64,000 bases of DNA from Ectopseudomonas mendocina (GTDB lineage: Bacteria; Pseudomonadota; Gammaproteobacteria; Pseudomonadales; Pseudomonadaceae). The position numbers and the translations under genes were made by a program. Location of the stretch: positions 1 through 64,000 of the forward strand of contig NZ_SCFY01000021.1 of the NCBI RefSeq assembly GCF_007049795.1. Direction: 5' to 3'. The stretch's first letter is position 1. Each line of letters opens with the position of its first letter. Below the pieces are notes generated by a model, which was given only the letters and a program-made list of their open reading frames with translations, was not told where the DNA came from and searched no databases. This document shows, one piece after another, positions 6,965 through 14,741 of this stretch.

Positions 6965-7525
6965 ATGGAAGCTCTCGACGCTCTGCTAAACCGTGTTTCT
7001 GTTCCTCGTTTGGTCGAACCAGCCCCGGATGCCGCTCAGCGTGACCTGATGTTTCGTGCCGCCCTGCGCGCCCCGGATCATGGCCAACTGCGTCCCTGGC
7101 GTTTTCTGACGATCGAAGGGGCGGCGCGTGAGCGCATGGGCGAACTGTTCGCCGAAGCCTTGCAGGTCGCCGATGCGCAGGCCGCGCCGGAGGCGCTGAA
7201 CAAGGCGCGTGGCATGCCGCTGCGCGCGCCATTGCTGGTGGTGGTGATCGCTCGCGTGCAGGCTCACCCCAAGGTGCCGGCCTCCGAGCAGGTGATCGCG
7301 GCTGGCTGTGCGGCTCACGGCATGCTGCTGGCTGCGCATGCTCAGGGCATCGGCGCAGTGTGGCGCACCGGCGACATGGCCTACAACGCCCACGTGGGCA
7401 AAGGTCTGGGCCTGGCGGCGGACGAACAGATCATCGCCTATCTCTACCTCGGCACACCGGAGCGTGAGCTGCGCCGCGCCCCGGAAATGGTCGTCGAGGA
7501 TTTCGTCAGCGCCTGGCAGGGCTGA
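6965..7525 (+). CDS. Nitroreductase-family flavoprotein (YdjA-like)
   Basis: This 186-residue protein starts at ATG 6965, with GGAGG at 6954-6958. It has the compact single-domain form of YdjA-type nitroreductases: an N-terminal FMN-contact region (RAALRAPDHGQLRPWRF), a central RAPLLVVVIARV strand, and AAGCAAHGMLLAAHAQGIGAVWRTG, which forms the flavin-binding helix. Members use FMN and NAD(P)H to reduce nitroaromatics or quinones; the physiological substrate is unknown. It follows the YkgJ-family gene after a repeat-filled gap and converges on cpxS, whose stop is 13 bases away. Confidence 0.88.
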   Translation: MEALDALLNRVSVPRLVEPAPDAAQRDLMFRAALRAPDHGQLRPWRFLTIEGAARERMGELFAEALQVADAQAAPEALNKARGMPLRAPLLVVVIARVQAHPKVPASEQVIAAGCAAHGMLLAAHAQGIGAVWRTGDMAYNAHVGKGLGLAADEQIIAYLYLGTPERELRRAPEMVVEDFVSAWQG

Positions 7526-7537
7526 TCGACACGCGCT

Positions 7538-8866
7538 TCAGTTTGCCTGCTGCCTGGCCGGCAGGCTGAGCGTGGCAACGAAGCCGCCTTCTGGATTGTT
7601 GGCCAGCAGCAGCTCGCCGCCATGGCGCTGCGCGGCCCGGCGTGCGATGGCCAGCCCGAGGCCGTGGCCGGCGCTGCTCTGACCGGGTGCGCGAAAGAAA
7701 GGTTTGCCCAACTGCTGCAGGTGCTCGCTGGCCACGCCAGGGCCATGGTCGAGTACGCTCAGCGTGACGCTTGCCCCCTGGCGCTGCATGCTGATGACGA
7801 CAGGCTGATCCGCTGGGCTGAAGCGCAAGGCATTGCGTAGCAGGTTGTCCAGCGCGCGTTCCAGCATATCTGGCCAGCCTTCCAGGTGTGCGGCGGGGTC
7901 GAGATCGATCTGCAACTGTTGCCGTGGGGCGGTCAGGCGAGCGTCTTCCTGCAGTTTGCCGAGCAGGGCGGCCAGATCGACGGGGTGCGCATCGCCCGGG
8001 TCTGCATCCAGGCGTGCCAAGGCAAGAATTTCGCTGATCAGCGCTTCCAGCCGGTCACACTCCTGACTCAGGCGTGGCCACAGCCTTTCTCGTTCTGCCG
8101 CGTCGGCGCGCTCTGCCAATGCCAGTGCAATACGCAGTCGCGCTAGGGGCGAGCGCAATTCGTGGGAAACATCGCGCAGTAACTGGCGCTGGCTGCCGAT
8201 CAAGCCCTGCAGTCGCTCGCCCATGCGGTTGAAGTCCTTGGCCAGCAGGCCCAGCTCGTCGCGGCGGGTGGCCAGACGAGCCAGGCTGTTCTGCTGATAG
8301 GCGGTCTGACCGAGGTCATGCACGGCGCCGCGCAAGCGGTCCAGTGGGCGGGTAATCGACAGCGTCAGCATCAGGCTGAACAGCGTCAGCACCACCAGGG
8401 CAATAGCGATGGCGCTGAGTGGCCAGAACAGGCTGCCGCGGTGCCAGGCTGCCAGTTCCGGGTGTGGAATTCGGTAGATGAACAGGTAGCTTTCGCCGCT
8501 TTCCGGGCTGGTGTATTCGGCGGTCAGACGCCGCCAGGGCAAGCGACGGTCGTCGCCTTGACGCGCCTCGAAGGCTGCGGCACGGGACGGAAAAGTGCCT
8601 TTGACCAGTTGCTGGCCGCTCTCGCCAAGCACTTGCGTGTCGATGCGGTACTCGCGTTTGCGCTGTTCGAGAAAGTCCTGGGCGGCTGCTGGCCCTTTCT
8701 GTTCGTAGCGCTTGACCCATTTGCTGTCGAGGCCATCCAGGCCTGGGTGCAGGCTTAGAATCCAGGCGTCCTGATTGAGGGCGCGACCCAGCAGCAGCGA
8801 CAGGCCGGCGACCAGTGCGATGCCCAGCCAGAAAGTCGCCAGAATGCGCCAGAACAGTGAACGCAC
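7538..8866 (-). CDS. cpxS: Envelope-stress sensor histidine kinase CpxS/CpxA
   Basis: This 442-residue inner-membrane kinase has a first membrane segment at residues about 8-27, a periplasmic sensor of about 115 residues, a second membrane segment at about 148-168, HAMP, and HisKA with the phosphoacceptor H235 in RDVSHELRSP. The ATPase domain follows (N box DNLLRNALRFSP, G1 DHGPGV, G2 GHGLGLAI). It is the third gene in the order cpxR, spy/cpxP-like, cpxS, as in P. aeruginosa PA3204-PA3206. By that synteny it senses misfolded envelope proteins and phosphorylates CpxR. A hairpin with a short T run between spy and this gene (8881-8912) may lower its expression relative to spy. Confidence 0.88.
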   Translation of the reverse strand: MRSLFWRILATFWLGIALVAGLSLLLGRALNQDAWILSLHPGLDGLDSKWVKRYEQKGPAAAQDFLEQRKREYRIDTQVLGESGQQLVKGTFPSRAAAFEARQGDDRRLPWRRLTAEYTSPESGESYLFIYRIPHPELAAWHRGSLFWPLSAIAIALVVLTLFSLMLTLSITRPLDRLRGAVHDLGQTAYQQNSLARLATRRDELGLLAKDFNRMGERLQGLIGSQRQLLRDVSHELRSPLARLRIALALAERADAAERERLWPRLSQECDRLEALISEILALARLDADPGDAHPVDLAALLGKLQEDARLTAPRQQLQIDLDPAAHLEGWPDMLERALDNLLRNALRFSPADQPVVISMQRQGASVTLSVLDHGPGVASEHLQQLGKPFFRAPGQSSAGHGLGLAIARRAAQRHGGELLLANNPEGGFVATLSLPARQQAN

Positions 8867-8880
8867 GGTAATTCCTCATG

Positions 8881-8912
8881 CAAAAGCCGCCGGGCTCTGA
8901 GAGCGCGGCGGC
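8881..8912 (-). terminator. Intra-operon hairpin between spy and cpxS
   Basis: Read on the minus strand, GCCGCCGCGCT pairs with AGCCCGGCGGC (10 of 11 pairs, 5-base loop), followed by CTTTTG. It lies in the 63-base gap after spy. The T run is short, so it may act as a leaky terminator that lets part of the transcript continue into cpxS. Confidence 0.5.
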
Positions 8913-8929
8913 GGGTTTAGGGGCGTCGA

Positions 8930-9343
8930 TCAGTTGGTCTTGCTGTCCTTCTCAGCCTTCCAGGCCTTGAATTCGGCCATCTCGGCACGACGGGCTTCCA
9001 TTTTTTTCTGGTGCTCGTCGAAGGCCTTCTGCTGCTCGGGGTTGAGCAGGTCACGCAGGGCCTTGTGCTGGTCGGCGCGGGCCTTGTCCAATTCCTTCTT
9101 CATGGCCTGCTTTTCGGCTTCCGGCAGCTTGTCTAGGTAGCGCTTGGTGATGTCGCGATGGGTTTTCATCTGATCGCCCATCAGTTTGCGAAATTCCTGG
9201 CGCTGTTCCTTGCTCAGGTTCAGCTCCTTGAACATGCCGGGGCCGCGGTCGTGGTGGCGAGGGCCACCGTCTTGCATGGGCATGGCGAAAGCCAGGGTCG
9301 GCAGGGTGGCAGCGAGCAGCAGGGCGGTGATGGTCTTACGCAT
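8930..9343 (-). CDS. Spy/CpxP-family periplasmic chaperone-like protein
   Basis: This 137-residue protein has a clear signal peptide (MRKTITALLLAATLPTLAFA, cleavage after AFA) and a helical, charged mature part. It carries the two LTxxQ-like motifs of the Spy/CpxP family: NLSKEQRQEF at about 42-51 and LNPEQQKAF near residue 101. A His/Asp-rich segment (GPRHHDRGPG) precedes the first motif and could bind metal. Family members are ATP-independent periplasmic chaperones or inhibitors of the Cpx sensor. Placement between cpxR and cpxS matches P. aeruginosa PA3205. A candidate CpxR box lies 83-98 bases upstream of the start. Confidence 0.9.
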   Translation of the reverse strand: MRKTITALLLAATLPTLAFAMPMQDGGPRHHDRGPGMFKELNLSKEQRQEFRKLMGDQMKTHRDITKRYLDKLPEAEKQAMKKELDKARADQHKALRDLLNPEQQKAFDEHQKKMEARRAEMAEFKAWKAEKDSKTN

Positions 9344-9425
9344 GGTGATTCTCCTTGTCTCGAAACCGGTAACGACCGGATGGGCTCAGTATGCGGCGGT
9401 CAAGGTCAAGGGCAGTCAGGTGTGG

Positions 9426-9441
9426 GTAAAGCTTGGGTAAA
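9426..9441. promoter_or_regulatory. Candidate CpxR box upstream of spy
   Basis: GTAAA (9426-9430) and GTAAA (9437-9441) form a direct repeat with an 11-base period, close to the known CpxR consensus GTAAA-N5-GTAAA (here N6). It sits in the gap between cpxR and the spy-like gene, where autoregulated Cpx control would be expected. Confidence 0.5.
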
Positions 9442-9477
9442 GGCGATGTTGCGGGTTATTTACGCTGCGCCAGGCAG

Positions 9478-10155
9478 TCACTGCGCGTAGTAATAACCGC
9501 GACTGCGCAAGGCGAGAATACGTGGGCGGCCATCCGGGTGCGGGCCGAGCTTCTTGCGCAGGTTGCTGACGTGCATGTCCAGGCTACGGTCATACAGCGT
9601 CAATTTGCGGCCCAGGGCGAGTTGCGCCAGGGCCTGTTTGTCCACTGGCTCGCCCGGCTGCTGCAGCAGGGCCTCCAGCAGGCGGCTTTCGGAAAGCGTC
9701 AGAGGAACGTCATGCTCGCCAATGCTGACCACCCCACGATTGGGGCTGAAGCGGAGGTCTCCCAGCTCCAACTGGCTGCTTGCCGGTGCGGGCACGGTGC
9801 GGCGCAGCACCGCGCGCAAGCGAGCGGTCAGCTCGCGAGGGTCACAAGGCTTGGCCAGGTAGTCATCGGCGCCTAGCTCCAGGCCAAGGATGCGATCCAG
9901 TGGTTCGCCCCTGGCCGAGAGCATCAGCACTGGCAGTTCCGGATGCTCGCCACGCAATTGCTTGAGCAGCTCCAGGCCGCTGCCGTCCGGCAGCATGACA
10001 TCCAGCACCACGGCCTCAGGCGCGTGCGTGACGAGGGCCTGGCGAGCGCCGCCGGCATCGTGGCAAGCCGTGACCTGAAAGCCTTCCTGGGTCAGCCAGC
10101 GGGTCAGCAGCTCGCAGAGTTCCTGATCATCATCGATCAGCAGCAGTCGGTTCAT
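9478..10155 (-). CDS. cpxR: Response regulator CpxR (OmpR family)
   Basis: This 225-residue protein has a receiver domain (acidic pair in LIDDDQE, phosphoacceptor D52 in VVLDVMLPDG, K102 in YLAKPCDP) and a winged-helix output domain (residues about 130-224, with VDKQALAQLALGRKLTLYDR and HVSNLRKKLG). It starts four bases after the stop of the coiled-coil membrane protein gene, so both share a transcript. With CpxS it controls envelope-stress genes; P. aeruginosa CpxR is also known to affect efflux expression. Synteny with PA3204 and the adjacent spy and cpxS genes support the name. Confidence 0.9.
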   Translation of the reverse strand: MNRLLLIDDDQELCELLTRWLTQEGFQVTACHDAGGARQALVTHAPEAVVLDVMLPDGSGLELLKQLRGEHPELPVLMLSARGEPLDRILGLELGADDYLAKPCDPRELTARLRAVLRRTVPAPASSQLELGDLRFSPNRGVVSIGEHDVPLTLSESRLLEALLQQPGEPVDKQALAQLALGRKLTLYDRSLDMHVSNLRKKLGPHPDGRPRILALRSRGYYYAQ

Positions 10156-10158
10156 GGG

Positions 10159-10533
10159 TTAGTTGATCCACTCGCGACGGGTCTTGCGAGAGCCGCGCAA
10201 CAGAGCGCCGAATACCATCGAGATCAGGCTCAGGGCAGCGCCAACGGCGAACCAGGTCTGTTCTTCGCTGAGCAGGCGAGGTTGAGCCTGAGCCTGGCTT
10301 TCCTTTAGTTGCATGCGCAGGCGCTGGTTTTCCTGGCGCAGGCGTTGCAGTTGCACGGCGCTGCTAGCTTCCTGCTCGTTGCGCAATTGCTCACTTTGCG
10401 CCAGGCGCTGCTCCAGCGCCTGGGTGTCGAGCGGCGCTGCAGGGGCAGATGGCTCAGAGGGTTGTTCTTCTGCCTGTACCGAAGCACAAGTCAGCATCAC
10501 GGTGACCAGCAGGGACAGCGGGATCGAGCGCAT
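10159..10533 (-). CDS. Exported coiled-coil protein with C-terminal membrane anchor
   Basis: This 124-residue protein starts at ATG 10531-10533. It has a signal peptide (MRSIPLSLLVTVMLTCASVQA), a Pro/Ala linker, a Gln/Glu/Arg-rich coiled coil (residues about 35-85) and one membrane segment (WFAVGAALSLISMVFGALL) before a basic end (RGSRKTRREW). The topology is a periplasmic coiled coil tied to the inner membrane by its C-terminus, as in the SH3-type TIGR04211 proteins but without the SH3 part. It lies immediately before cpxR, so it may be part of the envelope-stress response. I do not know its function. Confidence 0.75.
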   Translation of the reverse strand: MRSIPLSLLVTVMLTCASVQAEEQPSEPSAPAAPLDTQALEQRLAQSEQLRNEQEASSAVQLQRLRQENQRLRMQLKESQAQAQPRLLSEEQTWFAVGAALSLISMVFGALLRGSRKTRREWIN

Positions 10534-10574
10534 CGCGATTCCTTGTGTGCGAGAGCAGCGTTGGTAGAACTCTT

Positions 10575-10874
10575 TCAGGGCAGTACTTTCTTGAAGGGTT
10601 TGACCAGAACGTTGGCATACACACCGGCGGTTCGATATGGGTCGGCGTCGGCCCATTTCTGCGCAGCTTCGAGGGAGTCGAACTCGGCAACCACCAGGCT
10701 GCCACTGAACCCTGCTGGGCCCGGATCGTTGCTGTCGACGGCCGGATGCGGGCCGGCCAGCAGCAGGCGGCCTTCCTGCTTCAACTGCTCCAGGCGAGCG
10801 AGATGAGCGGGGCGGGTGGCCAGGCGATTTTCCAGGGAGTTTTCGACGTCGGTGGCGATGATGGCGTAGAGCAT
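10575..10874 (-). CDS. yciI: YciI-family protein
   Basis: This 99-residue protein starts at ATG 10872-10874 (MLYAIIATDVENSLENR). It is a ferredoxin-like fold YciI/YCII protein with the family's conserved RPAHLARLEQLKQEGRLLLAGP block, including the His of 'R-x2-H', and WADADPYRTAGVY near the end (D and Y conserved). Members are dimeric with a putative active site at the interface, and their substrate is unknown. It is leftward, divergent from rnm, and about 40 bases upstream of the coiled-coil gene, so it may head the cpx transcript. Confidence 0.9.
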   Translation of the reverse strand: MLYAIIATDVENSLENRLATRPAHLARLEQLKQEGRLLLAGPHPAVDSNDPGPAGFSGSLVVAEFDSLEAAQKWADADPYRTAGVYANVLVKPFKKVLP

Positions 10875-10994
10875 CTCAATCCTTATTTGGGGTCGAAGCG
10901 GGGAGGGATGAAGCATTTGCGCCACACGGCAAAAGCCTGCTTGCGGCGGATGTGGGGCATAATAACAAACATCAATCTCAACGAAAGCGCCGCC

Positions 10995-11861
10995 ATGATT
11001 GTCGATTTGCACTGCCACAGCACCGCCTCCGATGGCGCCCTGGCCCCCGCCGTACTGGTGGCCCGAGCGCATGAACGGGGCGTGCGGCTACTGGCGTTGA
11101 CCGATCATGACACCCTGGAAGGTCTCGATGAGGCGCGTCGTGCTGCCGAACCGTTGGGTATGAAGCTGGTCAACGGCATCGAGTTGTCCTGCACCTGGGG
11201 TGGCGCGACCATCCACGTATTGGGCTATGCCTTCGAGCGCGAGGCGCCAGCGCTATGCGCTGCCATAGAGGCCCTGCATCACGGGCGCTGGCAGCGTGCC
11301 GAGGAAATTGACCGACGCCTCTCGGCTAAAGGCATGCCGGGCGCACTTGAGGGCGCACGTGCTGTCCAACAGGAATTGGGCGACAGTGGCAACGCGCCGG
11401 CGCGTCCACATTTCGCAGAATTTCTTGTCCGCGCCGGCCATGTGCGCGATCGCGCCGAGGCGTTTCGCAAGTGGCTGGGCTCGGGTAAGTTGGGTGACGT
11501 CAAGCAACATTGGCCTATGCTGGAAGAAACCGTCGCCACTTTGCGTTCGGCCCGTGCCTGGATCAGCCTGGCGCATCCGTGGCAGTACGACTTTACTCGC
11601 AGTAAGCGTCGACGTTTGGTGGCCGATTTCGCGGCGGCCGGCGGTCATGCCCTGGAAGTGGTCAATGGCATGCAGCCGGCCGAGCAAGTCGGCGGTTTGG
11701 CGATTCTGGCGCGCGAGTTTGGCTTGATGGCCAGTGTCGGCAGCGATTTCCATGCGCCCGGCGACTGGTCCGAGTTGGGTATGTATCGCCCATTGCCTGA
11801 TGACCTAACTGCGCTCTGGGAGCGCTTCGAACATGCACAGCCATCCGCTGTCACTTCATGA
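10995..11861 (+). CDS. rnm: PHP-domain 5'-3' exoribonuclease Rnm (YciV/RNase AM)
   Basis: This 288-residue protein starts at ATG 10995 (MIVDLHCHSTASDG). PHP metal ligands are visible: HCH near residue 6, TDHDT at about 36-40, GIELSC near 60, ARPHFAEFLV in the middle, LAHPWQY and, at the end, SVGSDFHAPGDW. In E. coli this enzyme matures 5' ends of 23S rRNA and degrades short RNA and 3',5'-nucleotide bisphosphates. The neighbouring order rnm-yciO-(trpS)-scpA-scpB is a familiar gammaproteobacterial one. It overlaps nothing and is followed at 14 bases by the GTG start of yciO. Confidence 0.9.
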   Translation: MIVDLHCHSTASDGALAPAVLVARAHERGVRLLALTDHDTLEGLDEARRAAEPLGMKLVNGIELSCTWGGATIHVLGYAFEREAPALCAAIEALHHGRWQRAEEIDRRLSAKGMPGALEGARAVQQELGDSGNAPARPHFAEFLVRAGHVRDRAEAFRKWLGSGKLGDVKQHWPMLEETVATLRSARAWISLAHPWQYDFTRSKRRRLVADFAAAGGHALEVVNGMQPAEQVGGLAILAREFGLMASVGSDFHAPGDWSELGMYRPLPDDLTALWERFEHAQPSAVTS

Positions 11862-11874
11862 GCTGGGAGCAAGT

Positions 11875-12501
11875 GTGAGTCAATTTTTCCAGGTTCACCC
11901 GGAAAACCCACAGGCACGCCTGATAAAGCAGGCCGTGGAAATCATTCGTGGCGGCGGCGTGGTGGTCTATCCGACCGACTCCTCCTATGCGCTGGGCTGC
12001 ATGATCGGTGACAAGAATGCGGTAGAGCGCATTCGCCGCCTGCGTCAACTCGACGACAAGCACAACTTCACCCTGGTTTGCCGCGACCTCTCGCAGATCG
12101 GCCTGTTCGCCAAAGTCGACACCTCCGCTTTCCGCCTGCTGAAGAATCACACCCCGGGCCCTTATACCTTCATCCTCAACGCCACCCGCGAAGTACCGCG
12201 GATGTTGCTGCACCCCAAACGTCGCACCATCGGCATCCGCGTACCCAGCCACCCGATCGCCCTGGCGTTGCTGGAGCAACTGGGCGAGCCGTTGATGAGC
12301 GTCAGCCTGATCATGCCGGGCGATGAGCTGCCGATGTCCGACCCCTACGAGATGCGCCAGATTCTCGAGCACCATGTGGACCTGATCATCGATGGCGGTT
12401 TTGGTGGTCTGGAAGCCTCTACCGTGGTCAATCTGGCCGACGACAGCCCCGAGGTCGTGCGCGTCGGTTGCGGCGACCCGACGCCGTTCAACGATCTTTG
12501 A
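11875..12501 (+). CDS. yciO: Sua5/YciO/YrdC-family protein YciO
   Basis: This 208-residue protein begins at GTG 11875 (MSQFFQVHPENPQ), with GGGAGC just upstream; an upstream in-frame ATG at 11833 would overlap rnm and lacks a site. It has the YrdC-like fold: IIRGGGVVVYPTDSSYALGC (the PTDT-type motif), KHNFTLVCRDLSQIG and RRTIGIRVPSHPIALALLE. YrdC and Sua5 make threonylcarbamoyl-AMP for tRNA t6A; YciO is the paralogue with the weaker, less certain role. It ends with a free C-terminus and has no Sua5 extra domain. Confidence 0.9.
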   Translation: MSQFFQVHPENPQARLIKQAVEIIRGGGVVVYPTDSSYALGCMIGDKNAVERIRRLRQLDDKHNFTLVCRDLSQIGLFAKVDTSAFRLLKNHTPGPYTFILNATREVPRMLLHPKRRTIGIRVPSHPIALALLEQLGEPLMSVSLIMPGDELPMSDPYEMRQILEHHVDLIIDGGFGGLEASTVVNLADDSPEVVRVGCGDPTPFNDL

Positions 12502-12520
12502 GGCGAGGCCGGAAAAATCC

Positions 12521-12584
12521 GTCATGCCCGCGCCGGCGGGCATCCAGAATGTTCGAGTGATCTGGGCTTCCGGCTTCGCCGGAG
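12521..12584. repeat. Intergenic palindromic repeat between yciO and trpS
   Basis: The hairpin ATGCCCGC-GCCG-GCGGGCAT (12524-12543) is followed by a second one (TCCGGC-TTC-GCCGGA, about 12569-12583). The text 'GTCATGCCCGC...GGCGGGCATCCAG' is a common dispersed element in proteobacterial genomes. There is no T tract, so termination is unlikely. Confidence 0.6.
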
Positions 12585-12687
12585 TGACGATCAAGCGCTT
12601 TTTCAAAACATCCCTACAGCGCCTTTTCCGTTGTGAGCGCAGCTACCCTATACTCCGTGGTCTTGTCTGGATTATGGATAGAACGGT

Positions 12688-13902
12688 TTGAGCCTTAACG
12701 ACTCTGAGCATCGGGTGTTGTCAGGGATGCGTCCGAGTGGTCGTCTTCACCTCGGGCACTACCACGGTGTGTTGAAGAACTGGATCAAGTTGCAGCACGA
12801 GTACGACTGCTTCTTCTGTATCGTCGACTGGCATGCCCTGACCACCGAATACGCCGATGCCGGCCAGCTTTCCCAGCACGTCATGGATATGGCCGTGGAT
12901 TGGCTGGCCGCAGGCATAAGCCCCAGCTCTGCAACGCTGTTCGTACAATCGCAGGTGCCGGAGCATGCCGAGCTCCACGTGTTGCTGTCGATGATCTGCC
13001 CGCTCAGCTGGCTGGAGCGCGTACCGTCCTACAAGGAGCAGCAGGAGCACCAGAGCGGTAAAGACCTCTCCACCTACGGTTTTCTCGGCTACCCGCTGCT
13101 GCAGGCCGCGGACATCCTGCTGTACCGCGCCGGGCAGGTGCCGGTCGGCGCCGATCAGCTCCCCCATATCGAATTTGCTCGTGAAGTGGCGCGCCGCTTC
13201 AACCACCTGTACGGCAGCGAGCCGGATTTCGAGCGCAAGGCTGAAGCTGCCATCGGCAAACTGGGCAAGAAGCTCGGTAAGCTCTACAGCAACCTGCGCA
13301 AGGCTTATCAGGAGCAGGGTGACGCACAGGCCCTGGAGACGGCGCGGGCCTTGCTCAAGGAGCAGACCAGCATCACCCTCGGCGACCAGGAGCGCCTGTA
13401 CGGCTATCTCGAAGGTGGCGGCAAGGTGATTCTGAGTGAGCCGCAGCCGATTCTTGCCGAGTTTTCGCGGGTACCTGGCCTGGACGGACAGAAGATGGCC
13501 AAGTCCAGCGGCAACGCGATATTCCTGCGCGATAGCGATGCCGAGCTCGAGGAAAAACTGCGGCGCATGCCCACCGATCCGGCCCGTGTACACCGTGACG
13601 ATCCAGGTGAGCCGCAGCGTTGCCCGGTCTGGTCGCTGCATCAGCTGTACTCCAGCGACGAGCAATTGCATTGGGTGATCGAGGGCTGCCGCAGCGCCTC
13701 GATTGGTTGCCTCGACTGCAAGAGCACGCTGTGCTCCTCTCTGCAGAGCGAGCTTGCGCCGCTGCAGCAGCGCGCCATCGACTACGAGGAAAGCCCGGAC
13801 CTGGTGCGCAGCATTCTCGCCGAAGGCGCCGAGCGCGCGCGTGACGAGGCGCGTGAAACCCTGGCCGAAGTGCGCATGGCCATGGGCCTGAATTACCGTT
13901 GA
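12688..13902 (+). CDS. trpS: Tryptophan-tRNA ligase
   Basis: This 404-residue class I aminoacyl-tRNA synthetase charges tRNA-Trp. The HIGH-type motif is HLGHYHG near residue 22, and the KMSKS-type loop is GQKMAKSSGNAI near residue 270. The tryptophan pocket segment GYPLLQAADILLYRAGQVPVG is followed by a QLPHIE motif typical of TrpRS. The best start I can find is TTG 12688 (SLNDSEHRVLSGMRPSG follows), since no in-frame ATG lies before the conserved SGMRPSGRLHLGH. It is longer than the 334-residue E. coli enzyme because of an insertion of about 50 residues before the KMSKS loop. Its stop is 14 bases from the scpA start. Confidence 0.92.
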   Translation: MSLNDSEHRVLSGMRPSGRLHLGHYHGVLKNWIKLQHEYDCFFCIVDWHALTTEYADAGQLSQHVMDMAVDWLAAGISPSSATLFVQSQVPEHAELHVLLSMICPLSWLERVPSYKEQQEHQSGKDLSTYGFLGYPLLQAADILLYRAGQVPVGADQLPHIEFAREVARRFNHLYGSEPDFERKAEAAIGKLGKKLGKLYSNLRKAYQEQGDAQALETARALLKEQTSITLGDQERLYGYLEGGGKVILSEPQPILAEFSRVPGLDGQKMAKSSGNAIFLRDSDAELEEKLRRMPTDPARVHRDDPGEPQRCPVWSLHQLYSSDEQLHWVIEGCRSASIGCLDCKSTLCSSLQSELAPLQQRAIDYEESPDLVRSILAEGAERARDEARETLAEVRMAMGLNYR

Positions 13903-13916
13903 AGGAGCGCCCGTCG

Positions 13917-14741
13917 ATGAGTGAGCCCGCCACGCCAACCCCCGACAATCAGGCTGGTGCCCAGCAGGAGCTGCCGTTCGCCCTGGTGTATGGCGAGGCG
14001 GTCACCGAGCTACCGCTGGATCTGTACATTCCCCCGGATGCCCTGGAAGTCTTCCTCGAGGCCTTCGAGGGACCGCTGGACCTGCTGCTCTATCTGATTC
14101 GCAAACAGAACATCGACATCCTCGACATCCCGGTGGCCGAGATCACCAAGCAGTACATGGGCTACGTTGAGCTCATGCACTCGGTGCGTCTGGAGCTGGC
14201 TGCCGAATACCTGGTGATGGCCGCCATGCTGGCCGAGATCAAGTCGCGCATGCTGCTGCCGCGCTCGACCGAGGCCGAGGAAGAAGAGGACGACCCGCGT
14301 GCCGAGCTGATTCGCCGCCTGCAGGAATACGAGCGCTTCAAGGCCGCTGCCGAAGGTATCGACGAACTGCCGCGTGTCGGCCGCGACGTGACCGTACCGA
14401 AACTGGATGCTCCCGAAGCCCGCGCGCGCAAGCTGCTGCCGGACGTGAGCCTGGAGGAGGTGCTGCTGTCGATGGCCGAGGTGCTGCGCCGTGCCGACAT
14501 GTTCGAAAGCCACCAGGTTACCCGTGAGGCCCTGTCTACCCGCGAGCGCATGAGTGAGGTGCTGGAGCGCCTCAAGGGCGGGGCTTTCGTTCCGTTCGTC
14601 GAGCTGTTCGCCGCCGAGGAGGGGCGGCTAGGTGTGGTGGTGACCTTCATGGCGGTGCTCGAATTGATCAAGGAATCCCTGGTCGAGCTGGTGCAGAATG
14701 AGCCTTTCGCCGTTATTCACGTCCGAGCCCGTGCCGAATGA
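13917..14741 (+). CDS. scpA: Segregation and condensation protein A
   Basis: This 274-residue kleisin subunit of the SMC-ScpAB condensin complex bridges the SMC heads and binds ScpB. The N-terminal kleisin motif LEAFEGPLDLLLYLIRKQNIDI (shown as two parts, LEAFEGPLDL and LLYLIRKQNIDI, residues about 44-65) and ADMFESHQVTREALSTRERM in the C-terminal half are diagnostic. The start ATG 13917 follows GAAGGAG at about 13901-13907. It overlaps scpB by four bases (ATGA). It has a longer acidic N-terminal lead (about 40 residues) than Bacillus ScpA. In Pseudomonas, Smc-ScpAB works beside MukBEF-like MksBEF. Confidence 0.93.
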   Translation: MSEPATPTPDNQAGAQQELPFALVYGEAVTELPLDLYIPPDALEVFLEAFEGPLDLLLYLIRKQNIDILDIPVAEITKQYMGYVELMHSVRLELAAEYLVMAAMLAEIKSRMLLPRSTEAEEEEDDPRAELIRRLQEYERFKAAAEGIDELPRVGRDVTVPKLDAPEARARKLLPDVSLEEVLLSMAEVLRRADMFESHQVTREALSTRERMSEVLERLKGGAFVPFVELFAAEEGRLGVVVTFMAVLELIKESLVELVQNEPFAVIHVRARAE

